Shown piece after piece: positions 27,603 through 35,669 of a stretch of 64,000 nt of DNA. This DNA is from Amycolatopsis pretoriensis (GTDB lineage: Bacteria > Actinomycetota > Actinomycetes > Mycobacteriales > Pseudonocardiaceae), in contig NZ_FNUJ01000008.1 in the NCBI RefSeq assembly GCF_900107925.1, positions 248,001 to 312,000 of the forward strand, given 5' to 3'. The stretch's first letter is position 1. The number at the start of each line of letters is the position of its first letter. The notes under the pieces are model-generated. The model worked only from the letters and a program-made list of their open reading frames with translations. It was not told where the DNA came from and ran no database searches. The position numbers were made by a program, and so were the translations under genes.

Positions 27603-28469
27603 TCAGGCGAACAACGCGTCGAGCTTGGCCCGCACCCGGTCGAGGTCTTCGCTGTATTTCAGGACTGCTCCGAGCGTTCGCGCCGCCGTCGCCGCGTCCA
27701 GCTCGTCTCGCTGCAGAGCCAGCAGGGCCCTCGCCCAGTCGAGTGACTCCGCTACTCCCGGTGGCTTCAGCAGGTCCATTTCGCGGAGCCGATGCACCGC
27801 TTCAGCGATCTGCCGAGCCAAAACTTCCCCTATTAGGGGGATCCTACGGCGCAGGATCGTGACCTCTCGCGCCAGGTCCGGGTGTTCCAGCCAGTGGTAC
27901 AGACAGCGGCGCTTGAGGGCGTCGTGCACTTCGCGCGTCCGGTTCGAGGTCAGCACCACCAGCGGCGGGTGTTCAGCGCGGACTTCGCCGTATTCGGGAA
28001 TGGTGACAGCGTTTTCGTCGAGCAACTGCAGGAGGAAGGCTTCGAATTCGTCGTCCGCGCGGTCGATTTCGTCGATGAGCAGGACGCACGGCGCGGTGAG
28101 GGCCTGCAGCAGCGGCCGGGCGAGCAGGAACCGCTCGGTGTAGAGCGAGCGTTCGGCGGCCTCGACGTCGAGGTGCCCGTCGCCGGCGGCCTCGAGGGCG
28201 CGCAGGTGCAGGAGCTGGCGGGGGAAGTCCCACTCGTAGAGGGCTTGGGCGGCGTCGATGCCCTCGTGGCACTGGAGGCGCACGAGCGGGCGGCCGAGCG
28301 CGGTGGCCAGTGCGATGGCGAGCGAGGTCTTGCCGGTGCCCGGTTCGCCTTCGCAGAAGAGGGGGCGGCCCATCCGCAGGGCGAGGAAGCCGGCGGTGGC
28401 GAGCCCGTCGTCGGCGAGGTAGCCGGTCGCGTCCAGCGCGGCGGCGAGTTCTTCGGGCGAGTCGGTCAC
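27603..28469 (-). CDS. coxD: MoxR-type AAA+ ATPase, CoxD family
   Basis: 288 residues. AAA+ ATPase with Walker A GEPGTGKTS (about 38-46), Walker B VLLIDEIDRADDEF and sensor 1 VVLTSNRTREVHDAL, plus an all-helical C-terminal lid. MoxR ATPases pair with VWA proteins; CoxD with CoxE unfolds or remodels the CO dehydrogenase apo-enzyme for metal insertion. The GTG start at 28469 is inferred from the family start (TDSPEELAAAL); no strong SD is visible. It lies 26 nt after the MobA-like gene, on the same strand as coxE. Confidence 0.85.
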   Translation of the reverse strand: MTDSPEELAAALDATGYLADDGLATAGFLALRMGRPLFCEGEPGTGKTSLAIALATALGRPLVRLQCHEGIDAAQALYEWDFPRQLLHLRALEAAGDGHLDVEAAERSLYTERFLLARPLLQALTAPCVLLIDEIDRADDEFEAFLLQLLDENAVTIPEYGEVRAEHPPLVVLTSNRTREVHDALKRRCLYHWLEHPDLAREVTILRRRIPLIGEVLARQIAEAVHRLREMDLLKPPGVAESLDWARALLALQRDELDAATAARTLGAVLKYSEDLDRVRAKLDALFA

Positions 28470-28495
28470 GCTGTCGATCGTAGGCGGCACGCTGG

Positions 28496-29083
28496 TCACC
28501 GGCCGGGCAGATCGGCCCGGCGATCGACGTCGCGGCCGCTGCCGAGGTCGCCGCACTCGACGAGTTCGAGGTCTTCGCGGGTGGCCAGCCAGTCCCGGGC
28601 GCCGCGGTCGCCTCGGGCGGAGTCGGCGATTTCGGGCCACCAGCGCCGGCCGAGGAGGACGGGGTGGCCGGGGACGCCGTCGTAGGAGGCGCGGGCGACG
28701 GTCTCGGCAGTGGCGCCGGCGGCGACGCGGGCGAGGATGTCGGCGCCGACCCACGGCAGGTCGACGAGGTGGACCAGGGCGGCGACCGGGGCCGGTTCTC
28801 CGGCGAGCGCGGCCAGGCCGGCTTTGAGGGAAGCGCCCATGCCGGTTTCCCAGCCCTCGGCGAAGACGGCTTGAGCGGAGTCGGGCAGGAGGGCGCGCAC
28901 TCGGTCGGCAGCGGCACCGACGACGACGCGGATCGGGTGGCAGCCGGCGGCGGAGAGGGTGGCGAGGGCGCGGAGGACGAGGGGGTGGCCATCGAGTTCG
29001 GCGAGGGCTTTGGGACCACCGAACCGACGACCGGCCCCGGCGGCGAGCAGCAGGCCGGCGACGGGCGGGGTGGCTGGGCTCAT
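28496..29083 (-). CDS. MobA-like nucleotidyltransferase (molybdenum cofactor cytidylyl/guanylyltransferase family)
   Basis: 195 residues with the N-terminal nucleotide-binding motif AGLLLAAGAGRRFGGPKAL (about 8-26), the substrate loop GWETGMGASLKAGLA and the metal motif HLVDLPWVG. The family includes MocA, which makes the cytosine-dinucleotide form of Mo cofactor used by CO and xanthine dehydrogenases, consistent with the cox-like genes nearby. The ATG at 29083 is preceded not by a normal leader but by six degenerate copies of its own first 20 codons. Confidence 0.8.
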   Translation of the reverse strand: MSPATPPVAGLLLAAGAGRRFGGPKALAELDGHPLVLRALATLSAAGCHPIRVVVGAAADRVRALLPDSAQAVFAEGWETGMGASLKAGLAALAGEPAPVAALVHLVDLPWVGADILARVAAGATAETVARASYDGVPGHPVLLGRRWWPEIADSARGDRGARDWLATREDLELVECGDLGSGRDVDRRADLPGR

Positions 29084-29468
29084 CGGTGCACCGGCTTCCC
29101 GCTGGCAAGCAGCAGACCAGCGACCGGCGGAGTTGCCGGGGTCATCGGCGCACCGGCTTCCCGCAGGCAAGCAGCAGACCGGCGACCGGCGGAGTAGCTG
29201 AGGTCATCTGCGCGCCCGGCTTCCCGGCAGCGGGCAGGAAACCGGCGACGGGCGGGGTCGCCGGGGTCATCGACGCACCGGCTTCCCGCTGGCAAGCAGC
29301 AGACCAGCGACCGGCGGAGTAACTGAGGTCATCGGTGCACCCAACTTCCCGGCAGCGGGCAGGAGACCGGCGATGGGCAAGGAGCCGGGGTTACCGGCGC
29401 GCCGATTGCCCGGCCGGCAGACCCGGCGGCGGGCAGCAGGCCGGCGACGGCTTGGTTGGCCGCGGTCA
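29084..29468 (-). repeat. Six ~62-bp tandem copies of the start region of the MobA-like gene
   Basis: On the minus strand, units begin at ATG positions 29145, 29207, 29270, 29332, (GTA) 29394 and 29468, spaced 62, 62, 63, 62, 62 and 74 bp. Each encodes a version of M-T-x-A-T-P-P-V-A-G-L-L-x-A-x-G, the start and nucleotide-binding motif of the gene at 29083. Because 62 is not a multiple of three, each unit's frame ends at a TGA overlapping the next ATG (ATGA), giving a chain of mini-ORFs. The remaining gap to 29586 shows nothing recognisable. Confidence 0.88.
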
Positions 29469-29586
29469 TCGGCGCCCCGGTCGGCTGGTGAGGCTCCTCG
29501 GCGAGTCGCTCGGCCGATGCGCCCCAATCTCCGCCGGTCCGGCCGATGCCCCGACAGCGAGCCCAGCCGGTGGCCGGCGCGCCTTC

Positions 29587-30417
29587 TCAGCCATGGGCTC
29601 GGCCGGGGGCGCTGATCGCCAAGTCGTCCTCGATTGCCTTTGCCGTCTCCAGCAGTGGGGGCACCAAGTCCTTCTCCACCGACTCCGCCGTTGTGCGGCT
29701 CGCGTGCGTGGACAGGTTCACCGCCGCCACCACTCGGCCTCTGCGGTCGCGGATCGGGGCCGCCACTGAACGGAGGCCCTCCTCCAGCTCCTGGTCCACC
29801 ATGGCCCAGCCCTGGTCGGTTACCTTCGCCAGCTCTGTCCGGAGCCGGTCGGGGGCGGTGACCGTTCGGTCGGTCAGCCTGTCGAACTGCGCCACCACGA
29901 AATACGCCTCCAGCTCCGCCTTGCTCAGGCCGGCCAGGAGCACGTGCCCCATCGAGGTCGCGTACGCCGGGAAGCGGGTGCCCACGTTGATGCTCACCGT
30001 CATGATTCGGGAGACCGCCACGCGGGCCACGTAGACGATCTCCGTTCCCTCCAGGACCGACACCGAGCTCGACTCGTGCACCCCCGCCGACAGGTGCTCC
30101 AGGTGCGGCTGCGCCACCTCCGGCAACGTCATGCTCGACAGGTACGAATACCCCAGCTCCAGCACTCTGGCCGTGAGGGAGAAGTACTTGCCGTCGGTGC
30201 GGACGTACCCCAGGTCGGCCAGGGTCAGCAGAAACCTGCGGGCCGCGGCGCGGGTGAGGCCCGTCGACCGGGCCACGTCGCTCAGGGTCAGCTCCGCCGC
30301 GTCCGCGTGGAAGGCCTTGATCACGGCCAGGCCGCGCTCCAGCGACTGCACGTGGTGGGCGCCGCGGTGGGCCGGTTCGGTGTCGACCTCGGCTTCGATC
30401 TGCCTCCCCACGTCCAT
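29587..30417 (-). CDS. pcaR: IclR-family regulator of protocatechuate degradation (PcaR type)
   Basis: 276 residues. An IclR winged helix-turn-helix (about 23-85: VQSLERGLAVIKAF, then LTLSDVARSTGLTRAAARRFLLTL) is followed by the IclR effector domain with SINVGTRFPAYATSMGHVLLA. The sequence closely follows PcaR/PcaU regulators that respond to beta-ketoadipate or protocatechuate. It is the last gene of the pca cluster, 9 nt after pcaC. It probably acts on the promoter ahead of pcaI, where an IclR-like dyad is found. Confidence 0.87.
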   Translation of the reverse strand: MDVGRQIEAEVDTEPAHRGAHHVQSLERGLAVIKAFHADAAELTLSDVARSTGLTRAAARRFLLTLADLGYVRTDGKYFSLTARVLELGYSYLSSMTLPEVAQPHLEHLSAGVHESSSVSVLEGTEIVYVARVAVSRIMTVSINVGTRFPAYATSMGHVLLAGLSKAELEAYFVVAQFDRLTDRTVTAPDRLRTELAKVTDQGWAMVDQELEEGLRSVAAPIRDRRGRVVAAVNLSTHASRTTAESVEKDLVPPLLETAKAIEDDLAISAPGRAHG

Positions 30418-30426
30418 GACCGCAGC

Positions 30427-30828
30427 CTATCCGGCGTCGCCCGGGCGGGCGGTCGGCTCGCCGAGCTCGGCCAGGGTGCGCTGGGCGATGGCGAACGCCG
30501 CGTTCGCCGCCGGGGCGCCCGCGTAGACCGCCGTGTGCAGCAGGACCTCGCTGATCTCCGCCGCCGTCAGGCCGTTGCGGACCGCGGCCCGGACGTGCAT
30601 CGCCAGCTCGTTGTGCGCCTGCAGCGCGGTCAGCGCCGCGAGCGTGACGCAGCTGCGCGTCCTGCGGTCCAGGCCGTCGCGGGCCCAGACCGTGCCCCAC
30701 GCACCTTCGGTGATGTAGTCCTGGAACGGGCGGCTGAAGCCGGTCGTGCCCGCGACCGCGCGGTCGACGTGCTCGTCGCCGAGCACCTCGCGCCGCACCT
30801 TCATGCCCTGCTCGTGGCGGTCGGTCAC
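30427..30828 (-). CDS. pcaC: 4-carboxymuconolactone decarboxylase
   Basis: 133 residues, the normal length for a free-standing PcaC of the CMD/AhpD-like family. Recognisable parts are RREVLGDEHVDRA, ITEGAWGTVWAR and the conserved C-terminal AHNELAMHVRAAVRNGLT followed by EVLLHTAVYAGAPAAN. It decarboxylates 4-carboxymuconolactone to beta-ketoadipate enol-lactone, the substrate of PcaD. The GTG overlaps the pcaD stop (GTGA). In many actinomycetes pcaD and pcaC are fused as pcaL; here they are separate. Confidence 0.9.
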   Translation of the reverse strand: MTDRHEQGMKVRREVLGDEHVDRAVAGTTGFSRPFQDYITEGAWGTVWARDGLDRRTRSCVTLAALTALQAHNELAMHVRAAVRNGLTAAEISEVLLHTAVYAGAPAANAAFAIAQRTLAELGEPTARPGDAG

Positions 30829-31601
30829 GCTCGCTCCAAGTGGTCCAGGATCAGCCGGGTGAACTCCTCGGGCCGCTCGTAGCTGCCCAGGTGCGCCGCG
30901 TCCGCGACGACTTCCAGACGCGCGCCCGGGATGCCCGCCGCGATCAGGTCGGCGTGGCCCTCCGGCGGGGTGGCCGGGTCTTCGGCGCCCGCGATGACCA
31001 GCGTCGGGGCGGTGATCTTCGGCAGCGCGTCGAGCTGGTCCATCCGCTCGATCGCGCCGCAGCAGGCCGCGTAGCCCTCCGCCGGGACGCCGGCGATCAT
31101 CGACCGCAGGAACGCGGCGCGGTCCGGGTGCCGCTCGGCGTACGCCGGGGTCAGCCAGCGCGAGACGCCGGCCTCGGCGACCGCGCCGGTGCCCTCGGCG
31201 CGGACCGTGCGGGCCCGGTCGGCCCACATCCGCGGCGGGCCCAGCTTCGCCGACGTGCAGCACAGCACCAGGCTCGCGACCCGGTCGGGCGCGTGGGTGC
31301 CGAGCCACATGCCGGTCATCGCGCCCAGCGACAGGCCGACCAGGTGCGCCCGCTCGACCTCGAGGTCGTCGAGCAGCGCCAGGACGTCGGCGCCCAGGTC
31401 CTCGATTTCATACGGACCCGGCGGCACCGGCGAGGCGCCGTGCCCGCGCGTGTCGTAGCGGATCACCCGGAAGCCGCGCTCGAGCAGCGGCACGACCTGC
31501 GGCTCCCACATCCGGACGTCGCTGCCGAGCGACCCGCCGAACACCACCACCGGACCGTCCTCCGGGCCTTCCACGACCCGGTGCACCCGCACGGCGCTCA
31601 C
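30825..31601 (-). CDS. pcaD: 3-oxoadipate enol-lactonase
   Basis: 258-residue alpha/beta hydrolase with oxyanion region GGSLGSDVRMW, nucleophile elbow GLSLGAMTG (Ser), an Asp in AGAEDPATPP and His in DAAHLGSYERPEEF. It hydrolyses the enol-lactone to beta-ketoadipate. The GTG at 31601 is chosen over the ATG at 31619 because GGAGG lies 7 nt upstream of it. It follows pcaG with only a 14-nt gap, leaving no room for pcaB. Confidence 0.88.
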   Translation of the reverse strand: MSAVRVHRVVEGPEDGPVVVFGGSLGSDVRMWEPQVVPLLERGFRVIRYDTRGHGASPVPPGPYEIEDLGADVLALLDDLEVERAHLVGLSLGAMTGMWLGTHAPDRVASLVLCCTSAKLGPPRMWADRARTVRAEGTGAVAEAGVSRWLTPAYAERHPDRAAFLRSMIAGVPAEGYAACCGAIERMDQLDALPKITAPTLVIAGAEDPATPPEGHADLIAAGIPGARLEVVADAAHLGSYERPEEFTRLILDHLERA

Positions 31602-31615
31602 GTTGCCACCTCCGT

Positions 31616-32170
31616 TCATACGGCGAAGAACACTGTCTCGCCGTCGCCCTGCAGCCGCACGTCGAAGCGGTAGCCGTCGTCGGTCTTGGCCGCGATCAGG
31701 GTGCCGCGACGCTCTTCCGGAACCGTCGCCAGCACCGGGTCGGCGGAGTTGTCCTGGTCCTCGAAGTAGATCCGCGTGACGACCCGGTTGAGCAGCCCGC
31801 GGGCGAACACCGAGACGTCGATGTGGCGTGCCTGCGTGGTGCCGTGCTCCCCCGGCACCGGGCCCGGCAGCAGCGTCAGGATCCCGTACGTGCCATCGGT
31901 TTCCGTCGGGCAGCGGCCGAAGCCGCGGAACTCGCCGGACGCCTCGCCGCGCGGGTCGTCGGGGTGGCGGAAGCCGCCGTCCGGGTCGGCCTGCCACGTC
32001 TCGATCATGGCGTCCGGGACCGGGTCGCCGTTGCCGTCCCGGACGGTGCCGCGGATCCAGAACGCGCCGGGCGTGCCCTCGGGCACCACGTGCGGGCCGT
32101 CCGGCCAGGGCAGCCCGATCGACAGGTACGGGCCGACGGTCTGCGAAGGGGTGGGCAGCAGCTTCGTCAT
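31616..32170 (-). CDS. pcaG: Protocatechuate 3,4-dioxygenase alpha subunit
   Basis: 184 residues of the intradiol ring-cleavage dioxygenase family, with TPSQTVGPYLSIGLPW near the N terminus and the family core IRGTVRDGNGDPVPDAMIETWQ. As usual for the alpha chain, the iron ligands lie in the beta chain and not here. It partners with PcaH to cleave protocatechuate. The ATG overlaps the pcaH stop (ATGA). Confidence 0.93.
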   Translation of the reverse strand: MTKLLPTPSQTVGPYLSIGLPWPDGPHVVPEGTPGAFWIRGTVRDGNGDPVPDAMIETWQADPDGGFRHPDDPRGEASGEFRGFGRCPTETDGTYGILTLLPGPVPGEHGTTQARHIDVSVFARGLLNRVVTRIYFEDQDNSADPVLATVPEERRGTLIAAKTDDGYRFDVRLQGDGETVFFAV

Positions 32171-32904
32171 TCGTCCTCGTCCTCTTCCTCTTCGAACACC
32201 GACGCGTCGCGCCCGCGCAGCACGATGTCGAACTGGAACCCGAGCGCCCACTCGGCCTGCGTGATCTCGTGGTCATAGCGCGAAACCATGCGCTGGCGGG
32301 CCTTCTCGTCCGGGATGGAGTTGAAGATGGGGTCCTGGTAGAAGAGCGGGTCGTCCGGGAAGTACATCTGGGTGACCAGGCGCTGGGTGAACGCCGCGCC
32401 GAACACCGAGAAGTGGATGTGCGCGGGGCGCCAGGCGTTGTCGTGGTTCTTCCACGGGTACGCGCCGGGCTTGATGGTGGTGAACGTGTAGCGGCCGTCG
32501 CTGTCGGTCAAGGTGCGCCCGACGCCGTCGAAGTTCGGGTCGAGCGGCGACGGCCAGCGGTCGCCGGTGTGGCGGTAGCGGCCGCCGGCGTTCGCTTGCC
32601 AGATCTCGATGAGCGAGTCGCGCACCGGGCGGCCGTCGCCGTCGAGGAGGCGGCCGGTCACGATGATCCGCTGCCCCTGCGGCTCGCCCTCGTGCTGCCG
32701 GGTGAGGTCGTTGTCGTGCTCGCCGAGGCGGCCGGGGCCGAGCAGCGGGCCGGTGACCTCGGTCAGCATCTGCGGCAGCAGCACGAGGTCCTGCTGCGGG
32801 TACCGCAGCGCCGTCGAGCGGTAGCCGGTGAAGCCGAGGGGCGGGTGCGTGCCTTCGGGGTCCTGCCCGTAGCGCAGCAGCCTGAATTCGGTCGGAGTGG
32901 CCAC
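32167..32904 (-). CDS. pcaH: Protocatechuate 3,4-dioxygenase beta subunit
   Basis: 245 residues. The iron-bearing beta chain has GQRIIVTGRLLDGDGRPVRD followed by IEIWQANAGGRYRH (Tyr ligand) and PAHIHFSVFG with downstream His and Tyr ligands. It cleaves protocatechuate to 3-carboxy-cis,cis-muconate with Fe(III). The C terminus ends in an unusually acidic tail, EEEEDEDE. It is coupled to pcaG by a 4-nt overlap. Confidence 0.94.
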   Translation of the reverse strand: MATPTEFRLLRYGQDPEGTHPPLGFTGYRSTALRYPQQDLVLLPQMLTEVTGPLLGPGRLGEHDNDLTRQHEGEPQGQRIIVTGRLLDGDGRPVRDSLIEIWQANAGGRYRHTGDRWPSPLDPNFDGVGRTLTDSDGRYTFTTIKPGAYPWKNHDNAWRPAHIHFSVFGAAFTQRLVTQMYFPDDPLFYQDPIFNSIPDEKARQRMVSRYDHEITQAEWALGFQFDIVLRGRDASVFEEEEDEDE

Positions 32905-32916
32905 GTTTTCTCTCCC

Positions 32917-34098
32917 TTACCGGCCTTCGAGGACGACGGCCAGGCCCTGGCCGACGCCGATGCAGATGGCGGCCAGTCCCCAGCCCCCGCCGCGGCGGTG
33001 CAGGTCGTGGGCCAGGGTGCCGAGGATCCGGCCACCGGACGCGCCGAGCGGGTGCCCGATCGCGATCGCGCCGCCGTGGGTGTTGACGATCTCCGGGTCG
33101 AGCTTCTTCCAGTCGCGCAGGCAGGCCAGCGACTGCGCCGCGAAGGCCTCGTTCAGCTCCACCGCGGCCAGGTCGTCCCACCCGATGCCGGCGCGTTCGA
33201 GAGCGATCTCGGCCGCGCGGACCGGGCCGATGCCGAAGACGTCCGGGTCGACGCCCGCCGCGCCGCGACCGGCGATCCGGGCCAGCGGCGCCTTGCCCAG
33301 GCGGTTCGCGGTCGCCTCGTCGCCGAGGAGCAGCGCCGAGGCGCCGTCGTTCAGCGGGGAGGCGTTGCCGGCCGTGACGGTGCCGTTCTCCTTGCGGAAG
33401 ACCGGCTTCAGCTTGGCGAGCTTCTCGGGGCTGGAGTCCGGGCGGATGCCTTCGTCGCGGGCGAGGTCGATGCCCTCGACCGGGACGACCAGGTCGTCGT
33501 AGAACCCTTCGTCCCACGCCTTCGCGGCGTTGACGTGGCTGCGGGCGGCGAAGGCGTCCTGCTCGTCGCGGCCGATGCCGTAGCGCTCGGCGAGCAGTTC
33601 GGTGGACTCGCCGAGGGAGACGGTCCACTGCGACGGCATCGCCGGGTTGACCATGCGCCAGCCGAGCGCGGTGTTGTAGAGGGCCTGGTTGCCGGCCGGG
33701 AAGGCCTTCTCCGGCTTTTGCATGACCAGCGGCGAGCGGGTCATCGACTCGACGCCGCCGGCGACGACCAGGGACGCGTCACCGACCTGGATCGCGCGGC
33801 TGGCCTGCATCACCGCGTCCAGGCCGGAGCCGCAGAGGCGGTTGACGGTGTTGCCGGGGACGCTCGTCGGCCAGCCGGCGAGGAGGGCGGCCATGCGGGC
33901 GACGTTGCGGTTGTCTTCGCCGGCGCCGTTCGCGTCACCGAGGGTGACCTCGTCCACTGTGGACGGATCGAGGCCGGTGCGGGCTTGGAGTGCCTTGAGG
34001 ACCCCGGCGGCCAGGTCGTCCGGGCGGACGCCGGCCAGCGCGCCGCCGTAGCGGCCGAACGGGGTGCGGATCGCGTCGAGGACGTAGACGTCGGTCAT
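32917..34098 (-). CDS. pcaF: Beta-ketoadipyl-CoA thiolase
   Basis: 393-residue thiolase. The nucleophilic Cys is in NRLCGSGLDAVMQA (about 88-92), the His is in HPLGASGGR near 350, and the second Cys is in CIGVGQGLAVVLEG at the C terminus. It splits beta-ketoadipyl-CoA to succinyl-CoA and acetyl-CoA. GGAAGG lies 7 nt before the ATG, which overlaps the stop of a 31-codon ORF. The position after pcaIJ supports PcaF over a generic acetyl-CoA acyltransferase. Confidence 0.9.
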   Translation of the reverse strand: MTDVYVLDAIRTPFGRYGGALAGVRPDDLAAGVLKALQARTGLDPSTVDEVTLGDANGAGEDNRNVARMAALLAGWPTSVPGNTVNRLCGSGLDAVMQASRAIQVGDASLVVAGGVESMTRSPLVMQKPEKAFPAGNQALYNTALGWRMVNPAMPSQWTVSLGESTELLAERYGIGRDEQDAFAARSHVNAAKAWDEGFYDDLVVPVEGIDLARDEGIRPDSSPEKLAKLKPVFRKENGTVTAGNASPLNDGASALLLGDEATANRLGKAPLARIAGRGAAGVDPDVFGIGPVRAAEIALERAGIGWDDLAAVELNEAFAAQSLACLRDWKKLDPEIVNTHGGAIAIGHPLGASGGRILGTLAHDLHRRGGGWGLAAICIGVGQGLAVVLEGR

Positions 34099-34190
34099 GC
34101 GCTCGCCTTCCGGGGTGCTGAGGTGATCGGGTGGATCGAGCCTGCCACGGCGGGAGCGGGCGCTGCCGGACGGGAAAGCACCGCGCTCAT
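34095..34190 (-). CDS. Small 31-residue ORF coupled between pcaJ and pcaF
   Basis: Starts MSAVLSRPAAPAPAV and ends SAPRKASA. Its ATG overlaps the pcaJ stop and its TGA overlaps the pcaF start (both ATGA), with GGAG 5 nt upstream of its own ATG. The peptide is Ala/Pro/Ser-rich with no recognised domain. It could be a coupling ORF that carries ribosomes from pcaJ to pcaF, or chance. Confidence 0.35.
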   Translation of the reverse strand: MSAVLSRPAAPAPAVAGSIHPITSAPRKASA

Positions 34191-34939
34191 GCCTTCTCCA
34201 GCTCTCGGAGCACCGTCAGCTCCTGCTCGGTCGGGGCGGGGGTGACCTTCAGGTCGTCCGCGACCTTCAGTGTCCACCCCGTGGCCTTGACCGCCTGGTC
34301 GAGCTCCACGCCCGGGTGGAGCTCGGTGAGGGTCAGCTCGGCGGTCTCCGGGTCGGGGCGCATCAGGCCCAGGTCGGTCACCACCAGGGTCGGGCCCTTG
34401 CCGGGGAGGCCGAGCTTTTCGCGGTCGCCCTTGCCGGTGCCGTGGCCGAAGGAGGTCACGAAGTCGACCTTCTCGACGAAGGCGCGGGGGCTCTGGCGCA
34501 GGACGATGAACACCTCGCCGCAGGACGCCGCGATCTCGGGGGCGCCGCCCGCGCCGGGGAGGCGGACCTTCGGGTCGTGGTAGTCCGAGCCGATGACCGT
34601 GGTGTTGATGTTGCCGAACTTGTCGAGCTGGGCTGCGCCGAGGAAGCCGACGTCGATGCGGCCCGGCTGGAGCCAGTAGTTGAACACCTCGGGGACGCTG
34701 ACCACGGCGTCGGCGGTGTCGGCCAGCTCGCCGTCGCCGATGGACAGCGGGAGGTGGGACGGCTTCGCGCCGAGGCAACCGGATTCGTAGATGAGGGTGA
34801 GGTTCGGGGCGTGGGCGCGGCGGGCGAGGTTGGCCGCTTTGCTGGGGAGGCCGATACCGACGAAGCAGGACATGCCGTCGCCGAGGGCGCGGGCGGCCGC
34901 GATGCTCATCATCTCGTCGGCGGTGTAGTCGGTGCTCAC
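34187..34939 (-). CDS. pcaJ: 3-oxoadipate CoA-transferase, beta subunit
   Basis: 250 residues of the class I CoA-transferase beta family. The catalytic-Glu motif is IYESGCLG (about 50-57), followed by QLDKFGNINTTVIG and GTGKGDREKLGLPGKGP. With PcaI it moves CoA from succinyl-CoA to beta-ketoadipate. The GTG has GGAGG 7 nt upstream; the frame remains open far upstream through the repeat array, but no start signal supports that. It is separated from pcaI by 730 bp, where these genes normally touch. Confidence 0.9.
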   Translation of the reverse strand: MSTDYTADEMMSIAAARALGDGMSCFVGIGLPSKAANLARRAHAPNLTLIYESGCLGAKPSHLPLSIGDGELADTADAVVSVPEVFNYWLQPGRIDVGFLGAAQLDKFGNINTTVIGSDYHDPKVRLPGAGGAPEIAASCGEVFIVLRQSPRAFVEKVDFVTSFGHGTGKGDREKLGLPGKGPTLVVTDLGLMRPDPETAELTLTELHPGVELDQAVKATGWTLKVADDLKVTPAPTEQELTVLRELEKA

Positions 34940-35114
34940 GCTGGGACCTCCGCGGAGTCGGGCGGGGTGGGGCGGGTCGGGGTGGGAGTGGCGCCGGGGC
35001 GGTGGGCGGCTTGGGCTCGGTGGGGCTGGGCCGGGCGACCCGGGGCGGCCGGGGCAGGCCCGGCCGCGTGGGGGCGGACGACCGCGGCTTGCAGGAGCGA
35101 GGCCCGGTGACCCG

Positions 35115-35540
35115 AGGCGGCGGGGGTAGGCCCGGCGGCGAGGCAGCGGGCAACTCGGGCTCGCCGGAGCTGGGCCACGCAGCCCAAGGCGGCGGGGGTA
35201 GGCGCGGCGGCCGTGCCGCAGGCAACTCGGGCTCGCCGGGGCTGAGCCACGCAGCCCAAGGCGGCGGGGGTAGGCGCGGCAGCCGTGCGGCAGCGGGCAA
35301 CTCGGGCTCCCCGGGGCTGAGCCACGCAGCCCAAGGCGGCGGGGGTAGGCGCGGCGGCCGTGCCGCAGGCAACTCCGGCTCGCCGGAGCTGAGCCACGCA
35401 GCCCAAGGCGGCGGGGGTAGGCGCGGCAGCCGTGCGGCAGGCGACTCCGGCTCCCCGGGGCTGAGCCACGCAGCCCAAGGCGGCGGGGGTGGGCCCCGCG
35501 GCCGTGCGGCGGGCGACTCCGGCTCGCTTGGCCGATGCCT
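35115..35540. repeat. Minisatellite: ~72-bp tandem units inserted between pcaI and pcaJ
   Basis: The marker CGGGGGTAGG or CGGGGGTGGG occurs at 35121, 35193, 35265, 35340, 35412 and 35484, so spacing is 72, 72, 75, 72 and 72 bp. Each unit carries GCCACGCAGCCCAAGGCGG and a variable half. All lengths are multiples of three, so frames stay open on both strands, but the peptides are Ala/Pro/Arg repeats with no start signal. The flanks (34940-35114 and 35541-35669) are equally G+C-rich with no gene seen. It lies inside the pca operon. Confidence 0.9.
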
Positions 35541-35669
35541 CCTCGGCAGACCGCGAGCCGGGTGGGGTGGGTGCCGGGGCGATCCCGAGGGGCGGCCAGG
35601 CGTCCCGAGGGCACCCGGCCGCGGGGGTCGGGTGGGCGACTCCGCGACGCCCAACGGGCAGGCTTGCGG

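Noticed and set aside
34940..35614. N-terminally extended PcaJ translated through the repeat array
   Set aside because: The GTG at 34939 has an ideal SD and matches the family start; the extension is repetitive and unlike any CoA-transferase.
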